Source of the DNA: Elephas maximus indicus | Lineage: Eukaryota; Chordata; Mammalia; Proboscidea; Elephantidae | DNA: 64,000 bases | NCBI RefSeq assembly: GCF_024166365.1 | Contig: NC_064838.1 | Location: 76,338,001-76,402,000 of the forward strand | Direction of reading: 5' to 3' | Shown: positions 34,253 through 44,792 of the stretch, piece by piece | Position numbering within the stretch: position 1 is the stretch's first letter | Layout of the letters: every line of letters begins with the position of its first letter | Program-made: the position numbers and the translations under genes | Notes under the pieces: model-generated | What the model was told of the DNA's origin: nothing | What the model saw: only the letters and a program-made list of their open reading frames with translations | The model's database searches: none

Positions 34253-35049
34253 ACTAGGTAGACGCTACCTCGGATCCCTCTTGCAACAAAGACTCGGAAA
34301 AACAAGTGAATCGATCACATACATAACAATCTATGAACCCTGAACAACAAACACAGACTTAGAGACGGAGAACGAACAAATACAGGGAAGCAGCGACTGT
34401 TTTCGGAGCCTGGAGCCAGCGTCCCAGTCAGAGGATTTTCTGGAAAAACAAGTTTCCCATGTTTGATATCTCTGCTTATTCAACAGAGCCCTAACTGACC
34501 CACAACAGGGAACTGAGGGCTGAAGCTCCCCCCAGACCACCTAGCCTCTTGCCTTAGGGGTCTAAGGAGGGTGACACCTACCAATCAGTAGAGGTACTTG
34601 CATTGGGGGCCTAAGGTACAGCTGCAGTGCCCTCCCACCAAGGTACTACAGGAATACAGACACATCTACCTCACTGACACTTCGGGGAAGACTGTCAGCA
34701 TCCTGCCCCCCGTGGAGGGTGAACCCCAGCTGCTAATAGAATCTAGTGCACACAACTATCACCACTACTTCTCGAGGTGGATAGGTGATAGGGTGCAGCA
34801 CACACTTGATGACCCAAAATCAGATTCTACTCAAGAATAGTGAATAGACTCAGGCATATATAACTGGCAACAGCCCAAACCAGCTGGTAATAGGTCATAA
34901 GTAAGTCAAGGGCTACAACAAACAAGACAGCACAATCTAGTAGCCCATCCACGTATATTGAAAGAAAACAAAACGAGATAAGACTCAGTGAGCAATTACA
35001 GAATAAACCACTACTATAAAAAAAAAAATTTTTTTTTTATATCTTTACG

Positions 35050-36084
35050 ATGGCTCAGAGACAGCAGTTGATATCAAACCACATAAAGAAGCAGACCATG
35101 ACAGCTTCTACAACACCCCAGACAAAAGAATCAAAATCTTTCCCAAATGAAGATACAATCCTGGAATTATCAGATACAGAATATAAAAAACTAATTTACA
35201 GAATGCTTCAAGACATCAGGGATGACCTCAGAAACGAACAAAAGCAAACTGCAGAAAAAGCCAAGGAACACACTGATAAAACAGTTGAAGAACTCCAAAA
35301 GATTATTCAAGAACATAGTGGAAAAATTAATAAGTTGCAAGAATCCATAGAGAGACAGCATGTAGAAATCCAAAAGATTAACAATAAAATTACAGAATTA
35401 GACAACGCAATAGGAAGTCAGAGGAGTAGACTCGAGCAATTAGAATGCAGACTGGGAAATCTGGAGGACCAGGGAATTAACACCAACATAGCTGAAAAAA
35501 AATCAGATAAAAGAATTAAAAAAAATGAAGAAACCCTAAGAATCGTGTGGGACTCTATCAAGAAGGATAACTTGCGTGTGATTGGAGTCCCAGAACAGGG
35601 AGGGAGGACAGAAAACACAGAGAAAATAGTTGAAGATCTGCTGACAGAAAACTTCCCTGACATCATGAAAGACGAAAGGATATCTATCCAAGATGCTCAT
35701 CGAACCCCATTTAAGACTGATCCAAAAAGAAAAACACCAAGATATATTATTATCAAACTTGCCAAAACCAAAGATAAAGAGAAAATTTTCAAAGCAGCCA
35801 GGGAGAAAAGAAAGGTCTCCTACAATGGAGAATCAATAAGAATAAGTTTAGACTACTCAGCAGAAACCATGCAGGCAAGAAGGCAATGGGATGACACATA
35901 CAGAGCACTGAAGGAGAAAAACTGCCAGGCAAGGATCATATATCCAGCAAAACTCTCTCTGAAATATGAAGGCGAAATTAAGATATTTACAGATAAACAC
36001 AAGTTTAGAGAATTTGCAAAAACCAAACCAAAGCTACAAGAAATACTAAAGGAAATTGGTCAGAAAACCAATAATATCAGATAG
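35050..36084 (+). CDS. L1 ORF1 protein, intact
   Basis: An RNA-binding nucleic-acid chaperone that coats L1 RNA in cytoplasmic particles. It is 344 residues, normal for mammalian ORF1p. The N-terminal 50 residues are polar (MAQRQQLISNHIKKQTMTAS). A coiled coil follows at about residues 50-155 (IRDDLRNEQKQTAEKAKEHT, then repeated heptads through RLEQLECRLGNLEDQG). The RRM covers about 165-255 (NLRVIGVPEQGG, FPDIMKDERISIQDAHRTP) and the C-terminal domain about 260-340 (RYIIIKLAKTKDKEKIFKAA, MQARRQWDDTYRAL). The stop is a TAG at 36082-36084. There is no internal disruption, in contrast to ORF2 of the same element. The ORF1 start is the first ATG after the long 5' UTR. Confidence 0.92.
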   Translation: MAQRQQLISNHIKKQTMTASTTPQTKESKSFPNEDTILELSDTEYKKLIYRMLQDIRDDLRNEQKQTAEKAKEHTDKTVEELQKIIQEHSGKINKLQESIERQHVEIQKINNKITELDNAIGSQRSRLEQLECRLGNLEDQGINTNIAEKKSDKRIKKNEETLRIVWDSIKKDNLRVIGVPEQGGRTENTEKIVEDLLTENFPDIMKDERISIQDAHRTPFKTDPKRKTPRYIIIKLAKTKDKEKIFKAAREKRKVSYNGESIRISLDYSAETMQARRQWDDTYRALKEKNCQARIIYPAKLSLKYEGEIKIFTDKHKFREFAKTKPKLQEILKEIGQKTNNIR

Positions 36085-36526
36085 CAGCACAACACAAGGT
36101 CACAAAACAGAACATCCTGATATCAACTTGAATAGGGAAATCACAAAAACAAATTAAGATTAATTAAAAAAAAATGCTCATAACAGGGAATCATTGAAGT
36201 CAATATGTAAAAGATCACAATAATCAAAAAGAGGGACTATATACAGGTGGCATAGAACTGCCATATGGAGAGTGATACAAGGCGATATAGGACAATACAA
36301 GTTAGGTTTTTATTTAGAAAAATAGGGGTAAATATTAAGGTAACCACAAAGAGGTATAACAACTCCATAACTCAAGATAAAAGCCGAGAAAACGTAACAA
36401 CTCAACAAACATAAAGTTAAACAGTATGAAAATGAGGACCTCAAAATTTACTAAGAAAAACGTCTCAGCACAGAACAGTAAGTGGAAAAATGAAATTGTC
36501 AACAACACACATACAAAGGCATCAAA

Positions 36527-39500
36527 ATGACAACACTAAACACTTATTTATCTATAATTACGCTGAATGTAAATGGACTAAATGCACCAATAAAGAGACA
36601 GAGAGTCCCAGACTGGATAAAGAAACACGATCCGTCTATATGCTGCCTACAAGAGACACACCTTAGACTTAGAGACACAAACAAACTGAAACTCAAAGGA
36701 TGGAAAAAAATATACCAAGCAAACAATAAGCAAAAAAGAAGAGGAGTAGCAATATTAATTTCTGACAAAATAGACTTTAGACTTAAATCCACCACAAAGG
36801 ATAAAGAAGGACACTATATAATGATAAAAGGGACAATTGATCAGGAAGACATAACCATATTAAATATTTATGCACCCAATGACAGGGCTCCAAGACACAT
36901 AAAACAAATTTTAACAGAACTGAAAAGTGAGATAGACACCTCCACATATATAGTAGGAGACTTCAACACACCACTTTTGGAGAAGGACAGGACATCCAGT
37001 AAGAAGCTCAATAGAGACACGGAAGACCTACTTACAACAATCAACCAACTTGACCTCATTGACTTATATGGAACTCTCCACCCAACTGCTGCAAAATATA
37101 CTTTTTTTTCTAGCACACATGGAACATTCTCTAGAATAGACCACATATTAGGTCATAACACAAAACTTTGCAGAATCGAAAACATCGAAATATTACAAAG
37201 CATCTTCTCAGACCACAAGGCAATAAAACTAGAAATCAATAACAGAAAAACAAAAGAAATCAAAAACTTGGAAAATGAACAATACCCTCCTGAAAAAAGA
37301 CTGGGTTATAGAAGACATCAAGGAGGGAATAAGGAAATTCATAGAATGCAACGAGAAGGAAAATACTTCCTATCAAAACCTCTGGGACACAGCAAAAGCA
37401 GTGCTCAGAGGCCAATTTATATCGATAAATGCACACATACAAAAAGAAGAAAGAGCCAAAATCAGAGAACTGTCCCTACAACTCGAACAAATAGAAACTG
37501 AGCAACAAAAGAATCCATCAGGCACCAGAAGAAAACAAATAATAAAAATTAGAGCTGAACTAAATGAATTAGAGAACAGAAAAACAATTGAAAGAATTAA
37601 CAAAGCCAAAAGCTGGTTCTTTGAAAAAAATAACAAAATTGATAAACCATTGGCTAGACTGACTCAAGAAATACAGGAAAGGAAACAAATAACCCAAATA
37701 AGAAATGAGATGGGCCAGATCACAACAGACCCAACTGAAATTAAAAGAATCATATCAGATTATTAGGAAAAATTGTACTCTAACAAATTTGCAATACTAG
37801 AAGAAATGGATGAATTCCTGGAAAAACACTACCTACCTAAACTAACACATTCAGAAGTAGAACAACTAAATAGACCCATAACAAAAAAAGGGATTGAAAC
37901 GGTAATCAAAAAACTCGTAACAAAAAAAGCCCTGGCCTGGATGGCTTCACTGCAGAGTTCTACCAAACTTTTAGAGAAGACTTAACACCACTACTACCAA
38001 AGGTATTTCAAAGCATACAAATGATGGAATACTACCTAAGTCATTCTATACAGCCACCATTTCCCTGATACCAAAACCAGGTAAAGACATCACAATAAAA
38101 GAAAATTAGAGACCTATATCCCTCAAGAACATAGATGCAAAAATTCTCAACAAAATTCTAGCCAATAGAATTCAACAACATATCAAAAAAATAATCCACC
38201 ACGATGAAGTGGGATTTATACCAGGTATGCAAGGCTGGTTTAATATTAGAAAAACCATTAATGTAATCCACCACATAAATAAAAGACAAAAACCACATGA
38301 TCTTATCAATTGATGCAGAAAAGGCATTTGACAAAGTCCAACACCCATTTATGATAAAAACTCTCACCAAAATAGGAATTGAAGGAAAATTCCTCAACAT
38401 AATAAAGGGCACCTATGCAAAGCCAACAGCCAACATCACTCTAAATGGAGAGAACCTGAAAGCATTTCCCTTGAGAACGGGGACCAGGCAAGGATGTCCT
38501 TTATCACCGCTCTTATTCAACATCGTGCTGGAAGTCCTAGCCAGGGCAATTAGGGTAGACAAAGAAATAAAAGGCATCCAGATTGGCAAGGAGGAAGTAA
38601 AGTTATCACTATTTGCAGATGACATGATCTTATACACAGAAAACCCAAACAAATCCACCAGAAAACTACTGAAACTAATAGAAGAGTTTGGCAGAGTCTC
38701 AGGTTATAAGATAAACATACAAAAATCACTTGGATTCCTCTACATCAACAAAAAGAACACCGAAGAGGAAATAACCAAATCAATACCATTCTCAGTAGCC
38801 CCCAAGAAGATAAAATACTTAGGAATAAATCTTACCAAGGACGTAAAAGACCTATACAAAGAAAACTACAAAGCTCTACTACAAGAAATTAAAAAGGACA
38901 TACTTAAGTGGAAAAACATACCTTGCTCATGGATAGGAAGACTTAACATAGTAAAAATGTCTATTCTACCAAAAGCCATCTATACATACAATGCACTTCC
39001 GATCCAAATTCCAATGTCATTTTTTAAGGTGATAGAGAAACAAATCACCAACTTCATACGGAAGGGAAAAAAGCCTCGGATAAGCAAGCAAAGCATTACT
39101 GAAAAAGAAGAAGAAAGTGGGAGGCCTCACTCTACCTGATTTCAGAACCTATTATATAGCTACAGTAGTCAAAACAGCCTGGTACTGGTACAACAACAGG
39201 TACATAGACCAGTGGAACAGAATTGAGAACCCAGATATAAATCCATCCACATATGAGCAGCTGATATTTGACAAAGGCTCAGAGTCAGTTAAATGGGGAC
39301 AAGATAGTCTTTTTAACAAATGGTGCTGGCATACCTGGATATCCATTTGCAAAAGAATGAAACAGGACCCATACCTCACACCATGCACAAAAACTAACTC
39401 CAAGTGGATCAAAGACCTAAACATAAAGACTAAAACAATAAAGATCATGGAAGAAAAAATAGGGACAACCTTAGGAGCCCTAATACAAGGCATAAACAGA

Positions 39501-40340
39501 ATACAAAACATTACCAAAAATGACGAAGGGAAACCAGGTAACTGGGAGCTCCTAAAAATCAAACACCTATGCTCATCTGAAGACATCACCAAAAGAGTAA
39601 AAAGACCACCTACAGACTGGGAAAGAATTTTCAGCTATGACATCTCTGACCAGTGCCTGATCTCTAAAATCTATATGATTCTGTCAAAACTCAACCACAA
39701 AAAGACAAACAACCCAATCAAGAAGTGGGCAAAGGATATGAACACACACTTCACTAAAGAAGATAAAAAAGATATCCAGGCAGCTAACAGATACATGAGA
39801 AAATGCTCTCGATCGTTAGCCATTAGAGAAATGCAAATTAAAACTACGATGAGATTCCATCTCACTCCAACAAGGCTGGCATTAATCCAAAAAACACAAA
39901 ATAATAAATGTTGGAGAGGCTGCAGAGAGATTGAAACTCTTGTACACTGCTGTTGGGAATGTCAAATGGTACAACCACTCTGGAAATCTGTCTGGCATTA
40001 TCTTAAACAGTTAGAAATAGAACTACCATACAACCCAGAAATCCCACTCCTCAGAATATACCCTAGAGAAATAAGAGCCTTCACACAAACAGATATATGC
40101 ACACCCATGTTTATTGCAGCTCTGTTTACAATAGCAAAAAGCTGGAAGCAACCAAGGTGTGCATCAATGGATGAATGGGTAAATAAATTGTGGTATATTC
40201 GCACAATGGAATACTATGCATCGATAAAGAACAGTGACGAATCTCTGAAACATTTCATAACATGGAGCAACCTGGAAGGCATGCTGAGCGAAATGAGTCA
40301 GAGGCAAAAGGACAAATATTGTATAATACCACTATTATAA
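36527..40340 (+). pseudogene. L1 ORF2 (endonuclease-reverse transcriptase), broken
   Basis: Starts MTTLNTYLSIITLNVNGLNA at 36527. The apurinic-type endonuclease is visible to about 37260 (CLQETHLR, VGDFNTPL, FSRIDHILGH, SDHKAIK). Reverse transcriptase blocks are [15 protein letters not shown] (38306), [15 protein letters not shown] and FADD at 38612-38623, and the C-terminal [16 protein letters not shown] is near 39920. It ends at a TAA at 40338-40340. Lesions seen: a 2-base loss near 37268, TAG at 37764, one extra A near 37925, one missing base near 38020, TAG at 38107, a frame change in the A-run near 38284, and a 4-base duplication (GCAA) near 39085. The frame changes near 38020 and 38284 are shared with the L1 at 20690-24066. 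The last 407 codons are open. Confidence 0.9.
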
Positions 40341-40392
40341 GATCTTGAGAAATAGTATAAACTGAGAAGAACACATACTTTTGTGGTTACGA

Positions 40393-40421
40393 GGGGGGGA
40401 GGGAGGGAGGGTGGGAGAGGG
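40393..40421 (+). other. Guanine-rich tract in the L1 3' UTR, quadruplex-capable
   Basis: Seven G-runs of three or more with one-base spacers. The same tract is at 4274-4302 and, interrupted, on the minus strand at about 21600-21630. Such tracts are a known feature of L1 3' UTRs in several mammals; folding is predicted, not shown. Confidence 0.6.
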
Positions 40422-41342
40422 TTTTTTACTGATTAATTAGTAGATAAGAACTGCTTTGGGTGAAGGGAAGGACAATACTCAATACATGGAAGGTCAGCTC
40501 AATTGGACTGGACCAAAAGCAAAGAAGTTTCCGGGATAAAATGAATGCTTCAAAAGTCAGCGGAGCAAGGGCGGGGGTTTGGGAACCATGGTTTAAGGGG
40601 ACTTCTAAATCAATTTGCAAAATAATTCTATTATGAAAACATTCTGCATCCCACTTTGAAATGTGGCATCTGGGGTCTTAAATGCTAACAAGCGGCCATC
40701 TAAGATGCATCAATTGGTCTCAACCCACCTGGAGCAAAGGAGAATGAAGAACACCAAGGTCACACGACAACTAAGAGCCCAAGAGACAGAAAGGGCCATA
40801 TGAACCAGAGACCTACATCATCCTGAGACCAGAAGAACCAGTTGGTGCCCGGCCACAATCGACGACTGCCCTGACAGGGAGCACAATAGAGATCCCCTGA
40901 GAAAGCAGGAGATCAGTGGGATGCAGACCCCAAATTTGCATAAAAAGACCAGACTTAATGGTCTGACTGAGACTAGAGGAATCCCGGCGGTCATGGTCCC
41001 CAAACCTTCTGTTGGCCCAGGACAGGAACCATCCCCGAAGACAACTCATCAGACATGGAAGGGAGTGGTCAATGGGTTGGAGAGAGATGCTGATGAAGAG
41101 TGAGCTAATTATATCAAGTGGTCACTTGAGACTGTTTTGGCATCTTCTGTCTGGAGGGGGGATGGGAGGATAGAGAGAGTTGGAAGCTGGCAAAATTGTC
41201 ACGAAAGGAGAGACTGGAAGGACTGACTCATTAGGGGGAGAGCAAGTGGGAGTACGGAGTAAGGTGTATATAAACTTACAGGTGACAGTCTGACTTGATT
41301 TGTAAATGTTCACTTGAAGTTCAATAAAAGTTAATAAAAAAA

Positions 41343-41651
41343 TCAATAACTAGAATAAAAAATAGCAAGGGAATGATGAAGATATTAATTGATAATTTTG
41401 ATTAAGTAATAATTGATTTAGTAAAGCACTTGATAAATAAAAATTAATTCTTAGTGGCTGGAAGATTTCATGAAGACTGTACTTACTCATTTATGGATGA
41501 GGAAATAGATGCCTGAAGAGTGATCATAATAGTACCTACCTACCTGCCTACCTACCTACCTGCCTACCTACCTATGTGGTTGTGGTTGCTGTTAGGTGCT
41601 GTGCAGCCTGTTCCTGCTCATAACCACCCTATGCACAACAGAAGGAGGTAC
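41343..41651. other. Unit B flank after the L1, with CCTA repeat and RTE stub
   Basis: Resumes the sequence of unit A 1640-1895. A CCTA/CCTG microsatellite is at 41534-41573. An RTE 3' stub on the minus strand is at 41578-41645 (GTTGCTGTTAGGTGCTGTGC, then CACCCTATGCACAACAGA). The following 3.9 kb of unit A are absent. Confidence 0.7.
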
Positions 41652-42660
41652 TGGTTTCTTTATCTCGAATATCTTCCTGTAGAGGAATAGGGCACAGAAA
41701 TGCATCTGACTAGTTATATTTACAGTGTATAAATGAACCTGAAATTTAAAAAGTGAAAGCTCATGGAATATAATGGGTAGAGAATAGCATCTGTATATAC
41801 ATTTACTAAAGAAAGAGCGGAAACAATACGATAACTAAGAAAGAACAAGTTATGTAAAAGTTGACTGAATTCTAATACTGGATCGTGGTTTCTGTTTTAT
41901 TTTGTGCAATTTCATTTGCCATATAATGCATTGTCCTTGAACCATATTAAAATAAGTGACCTTTTATTTAATTTTAATTACAGAAGTAATATTGTAATAT
42001 AATTTCCTAATAGAGGAATCACAATATTTATAACACTAAAATTCCCTTTGTCCATTATACCCTTTCTTCCCCAGAGGTGAAGATTTCTTTCCACATCTTT
42101 CTCAATGCATTTATAAGCACACAGGTACACATAGAATCTATACAGCCTTCTATATAGTTTTTTTTCCAACATGCAAGTTATCATACTGTAATAATTTTTG
42201 TGCAGTTTATTAATTTTTAAAGTCATCAATATATCTCAGTGATTTATCCATGTTAGATGTTCACGTAGCTCCAATATTTAAACTTCTGCCTAATTTTCAA
42301 TAGTAAAGCCATATTTCACATTACCTACATACTCTTACTGTTAGGTATTTAAATCATTTCTAGTTACCCCAATTTTTAGCAAGACTGCAAAGTATATCTT
42401 TTTGAATGCTTTCTGGGAATATTTCACTAGATCTCATGCTGATTTCCTAAATCATCACCAGAATTTGATATGGTCTGGTTTTTACAAAACTTACAAGTAT
42501 TTCAGTGTTGTTTAATTGGCATTTCCCTGCTTTTAATAAGGCTGAGTATTTTTATATATGCTCAAATGCCAGTCATAATGTTCTTGTGTGTATTGCTTAT
42601 TCAAATGCTTTGCTCTTTTGTAAAATTGTGTGGTGTTGATTGTTGTAGTTGTATGCTGTC
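41652..42660 (+). repeat. Locally duplicated segment, copy 3 of 3
   Basis: Matches 5868-6862 and 15868-17500, beginning TTCTTTATCTCGAATATCTTCC and including AATTTCATTTGCCATATAATGC. No gene. Confidence 0.8.
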
Positions 42661-42790
42661 GAGTCGGTTCTGATCCCTCCTGACAACATCCCCAAAGTAT
42701 GTAAGATGCAGCCTCGCCATCCTTGCTTCTAAGGAGCATTCTGGTTGTTAGCAGTGGAGTGTTTTAACCTTGTATCACCAGGGCACCTAG
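42661..42790 (-). repeat. Hybrid SINE/RTE remnant at a deletion junction
   Basis: Joins a SINE tail (TGCTGTCGAGTCGGTTCTGA, 42654-42673) to RTE 3' sequence (CTCCTGACAACATCCCCAAA to GGAGCATTCTGGTTGT) and then to the SINE head end (TTAGCAGTGGAGTGTTTTAA, CACCAGGGCACCTAG). The left part matches the SINE at 6863 and the right part the SINE at 7801. Confidence 0.65.
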
Positions 42791-42893
42791 ATATCTTATT
42801 ATAAATTTTCAAAGAATATTCATTTATGTTTATTGCATATGTCAAGTACTAAACATCATTAAGGTGTTTGAGGTAAAAATAGATTATTTAGAA

Positions 42894-42950
42894 GGTGCCG
42901 TTTATAGGGTTGCTATGGTCAGAACAGACTGCACAGCAGTGAGGTAAATA
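42894..42950 (+). repeat. SINE 3' tail fragment (unit B)
   Basis: TATAGGGTTGCTATGGTCAG is a SINE tail; it is the counterpart of 8115-8155. Confidence 0.55.
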
Positions 42951-43023
42951 GGTGTTTCTTGCTCCCTTTTTCAAGCTGAAATATCTTGAATTGAGTGTTC
43001 AGTAAATGACTGGGTCATGCATT

Positions 43024-43241
43024 TATTGGTCCCTTAGTGGTATAAACTATTTGCAATCAACTGGTAACCTAAAGTTTCACGATTCAAACTCACTCACCAC
43101 CACCATGGAAGAAAGTCCTGGTGATCTGTTTCTGCAAAAATTACATTAAAAAAAAACCCTGTGGAGCAGTTCTGCTCTGTAAGACACATGGTCTCTGTGA
43201 GGAGGATTGACTTGGTGGCAATGTTTTGTTTGTTTGTTTAT
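43024..43241 (+). repeat. Afrotherian SINE, about 200 bp form (unit B)
   Basis: GAAAGTCCTGGTGATCTGTT and ACCCTGTGGAGCAGTTCTGC; it is the counterpart of 8238-8440. Confidence 0.75.
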
Positions 43242-43822
43242 ATGTACATTTTAGGTAATATACATTTATATAAGTATGTATCACTAGTATGCAATACATA
43301 AATGTATGTGGAAACAAGATATTTCTTATGTGGACATGAATAGTGTGTGTTTTTACATTTATAACATTAAATTCAAAAGGGAAGACACATATATTCTAAA
43401 TACTGTCTGATAAACCGACCATGCAAAACATGGGCCCCAAGGTCTATTGAATGTGAGAAAAATTAAGTAAATACATTGGAATCGTATATCCTGATTTTTT
43501 CCATATCAAATAAATCAAATTAATAAGAGCAAAAACATGTTGAAGTTAACAAGAGTTGCATATAAGAGTGATTTAGGAAAGTATCCTTCACAAGCTTTTC
43601 TGTGATTTAAAAACATCCTATGAGAAGATCATTAAAAATGAGGGTCAAAGAGGTGAAGCGACTCATTAAGACACAATAGCTAGAAATGTCCCTGATGAGA
43701 GATTTTTTTTTCAATCAAAATATCCCATAACATCACATAACACCACAAATTAATTTGCATTAAATATTTCACACTGTTGCATAGCACCATACATTAATTC
43801 CTGTATTTTTTTTTTTTTTCAG
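43242..43822. other. Upstream region of the OR4C pseudogene
   Basis: Contains about 360 bases (roughly 43250-43610) with no clear counterpart upstream of the intact gene, then the shared block AGAGGTGAAGCGACTCATTAAG and a pyrimidine run with CAG at 43820-43822, the conserved splice acceptor. No other feature. Confidence 0.5.
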
Positions 43823-43865
43823 ATAAACCATTTCATACTTCTACCTTCTCCTCATTCACAAAATC

Positions 43866-44792
43866 GTGCTGCTGAATAATAATGTGACTGAGTTCATTCT
43901 GCTTGGGCTGACACAAGATCCTGTTAAAAAGAAAATACTGTTTGTCTTTTTCTTGCTTTCCTACTTAGGGACATTGTTGGGTAACTAGCTGATTATTGTC
44001 ACCATCAAGACCAGTCGGGCAATTGGGAGTCCAATGTACTTTTTCCTCTTCTACTTATCGTTATCTGACACCTGCTCCTGTACTGCCATAGCCCCTAGAG
44101 TGATTGTGGACGCCCTTCGGAAGACCATCACTATCTCTTTCAGTGACTGCATAATCCAAATCTTTTCCTTTCATTTATTTGGCTGCCTGGAAGTCTTGAT
44201 CCTTATGCTGATGGCCGTTGACCGCTGTGTGGCCATCTGTAAACCCCTGCACTACATGAGCATCATGAGCCGGCGGGTCTGCAGTGTGTTGGTAGCTCTA
44301 GCCTGGGTAGCGTCCGGTGTGCATTCTTCAGTTCAGATTTTTCTGACCTTGCGTTTACCTTTCTGTGGTCCCAATGTGATTGATCACTATTTATGTGACT
44401 TGCAGCCCTTGTTGAAACTTGCCTGTACAGACACCTATGTGACCAACTTGCTACTAGTGTCCAATAGTGGGGCCCTTTGCATAATGAGTTTTGTGGTGCT
44501 GATGTTCTCCTATGTTATCATCTTGCATTCTCTGAGAAACCACAGTGCTGAAGGGAGGAGAAAAGCCCTTTCTACTTGCATCTCCCATGTCACCGTAGTC
44601 ATCTTGTTCTTTGTTCCCTGTATATTTATATACACACGCCCCGCAACCACCTTCCCCATGGATAAGATGATAACTGTGTTTTATACAATTGGAACACCTT
44701 TGCTTAACCCTCTGATTTATACGTTGAGAAATGCTGAGGTGAAAAATGCCATGAAGAAGCTATGGAGCAAGAAACTGATCTCAGAAGACTGA
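43866..44792 (+). pseudogene. OR4C pseudogene, duplicate of the intact OR4C
   Basis: Paralogue of 8773-9705, about four fifths identical at the protein level over the shared frame by my count. The start position is GTG instead of ATG (43866-43868) and a TAG replaces the TCG of GNSLI at 43986-43988, codon 41 in helix 1. Everything after that is open to the normal stop at 44790-44792, including DTCSCTAIAPRVIVDAL, MAVDRCVAICKPLHYM, KALSTCISH and a normal LNPLIYTLRN. The two lesions and a long intact remainder suggest recent loss. A shorter product from the ATG at 44034 would lack helix 1 and most of helix 2, so I do not consider it a functional receptor. Confidence 0.9.

Larger units (their letters stand above)
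34221..41353 (+). mobile_element. Full-length young L1 LINE (unit B only)
   Basis: The body runs from GGAGGCGGAGCCAAGATGGC at 34231 to the A-tail at about 41342, 7.1 kb in all, in the order 5' UTR (34231-35049), ORF1 (35050-36084), spacer, ORF2 (36527-40340, broken) and 3' UTR with AATAAA near 41325. The presumed target duplications are AGCAATAAGCA (34220-34230) and ATCAATAACTA (about 41342-41352), with two mismatches. Unit A has the uninterrupted site near 1636-1650. The element therefore inserted after the duplication that separated A and B, or A lost it cleanly, which is far less likely. It cannot move itself because ORF2 is broken. Confidence 0.92.

Noticed and set aside
44034-44792. Possible shortened OR4C protein starting at an internal ATG
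   Set aside because: It would lack helix 1 and much of helix 2. The upstream frame has a stop and a lost start, so a pseudogene is the better call.
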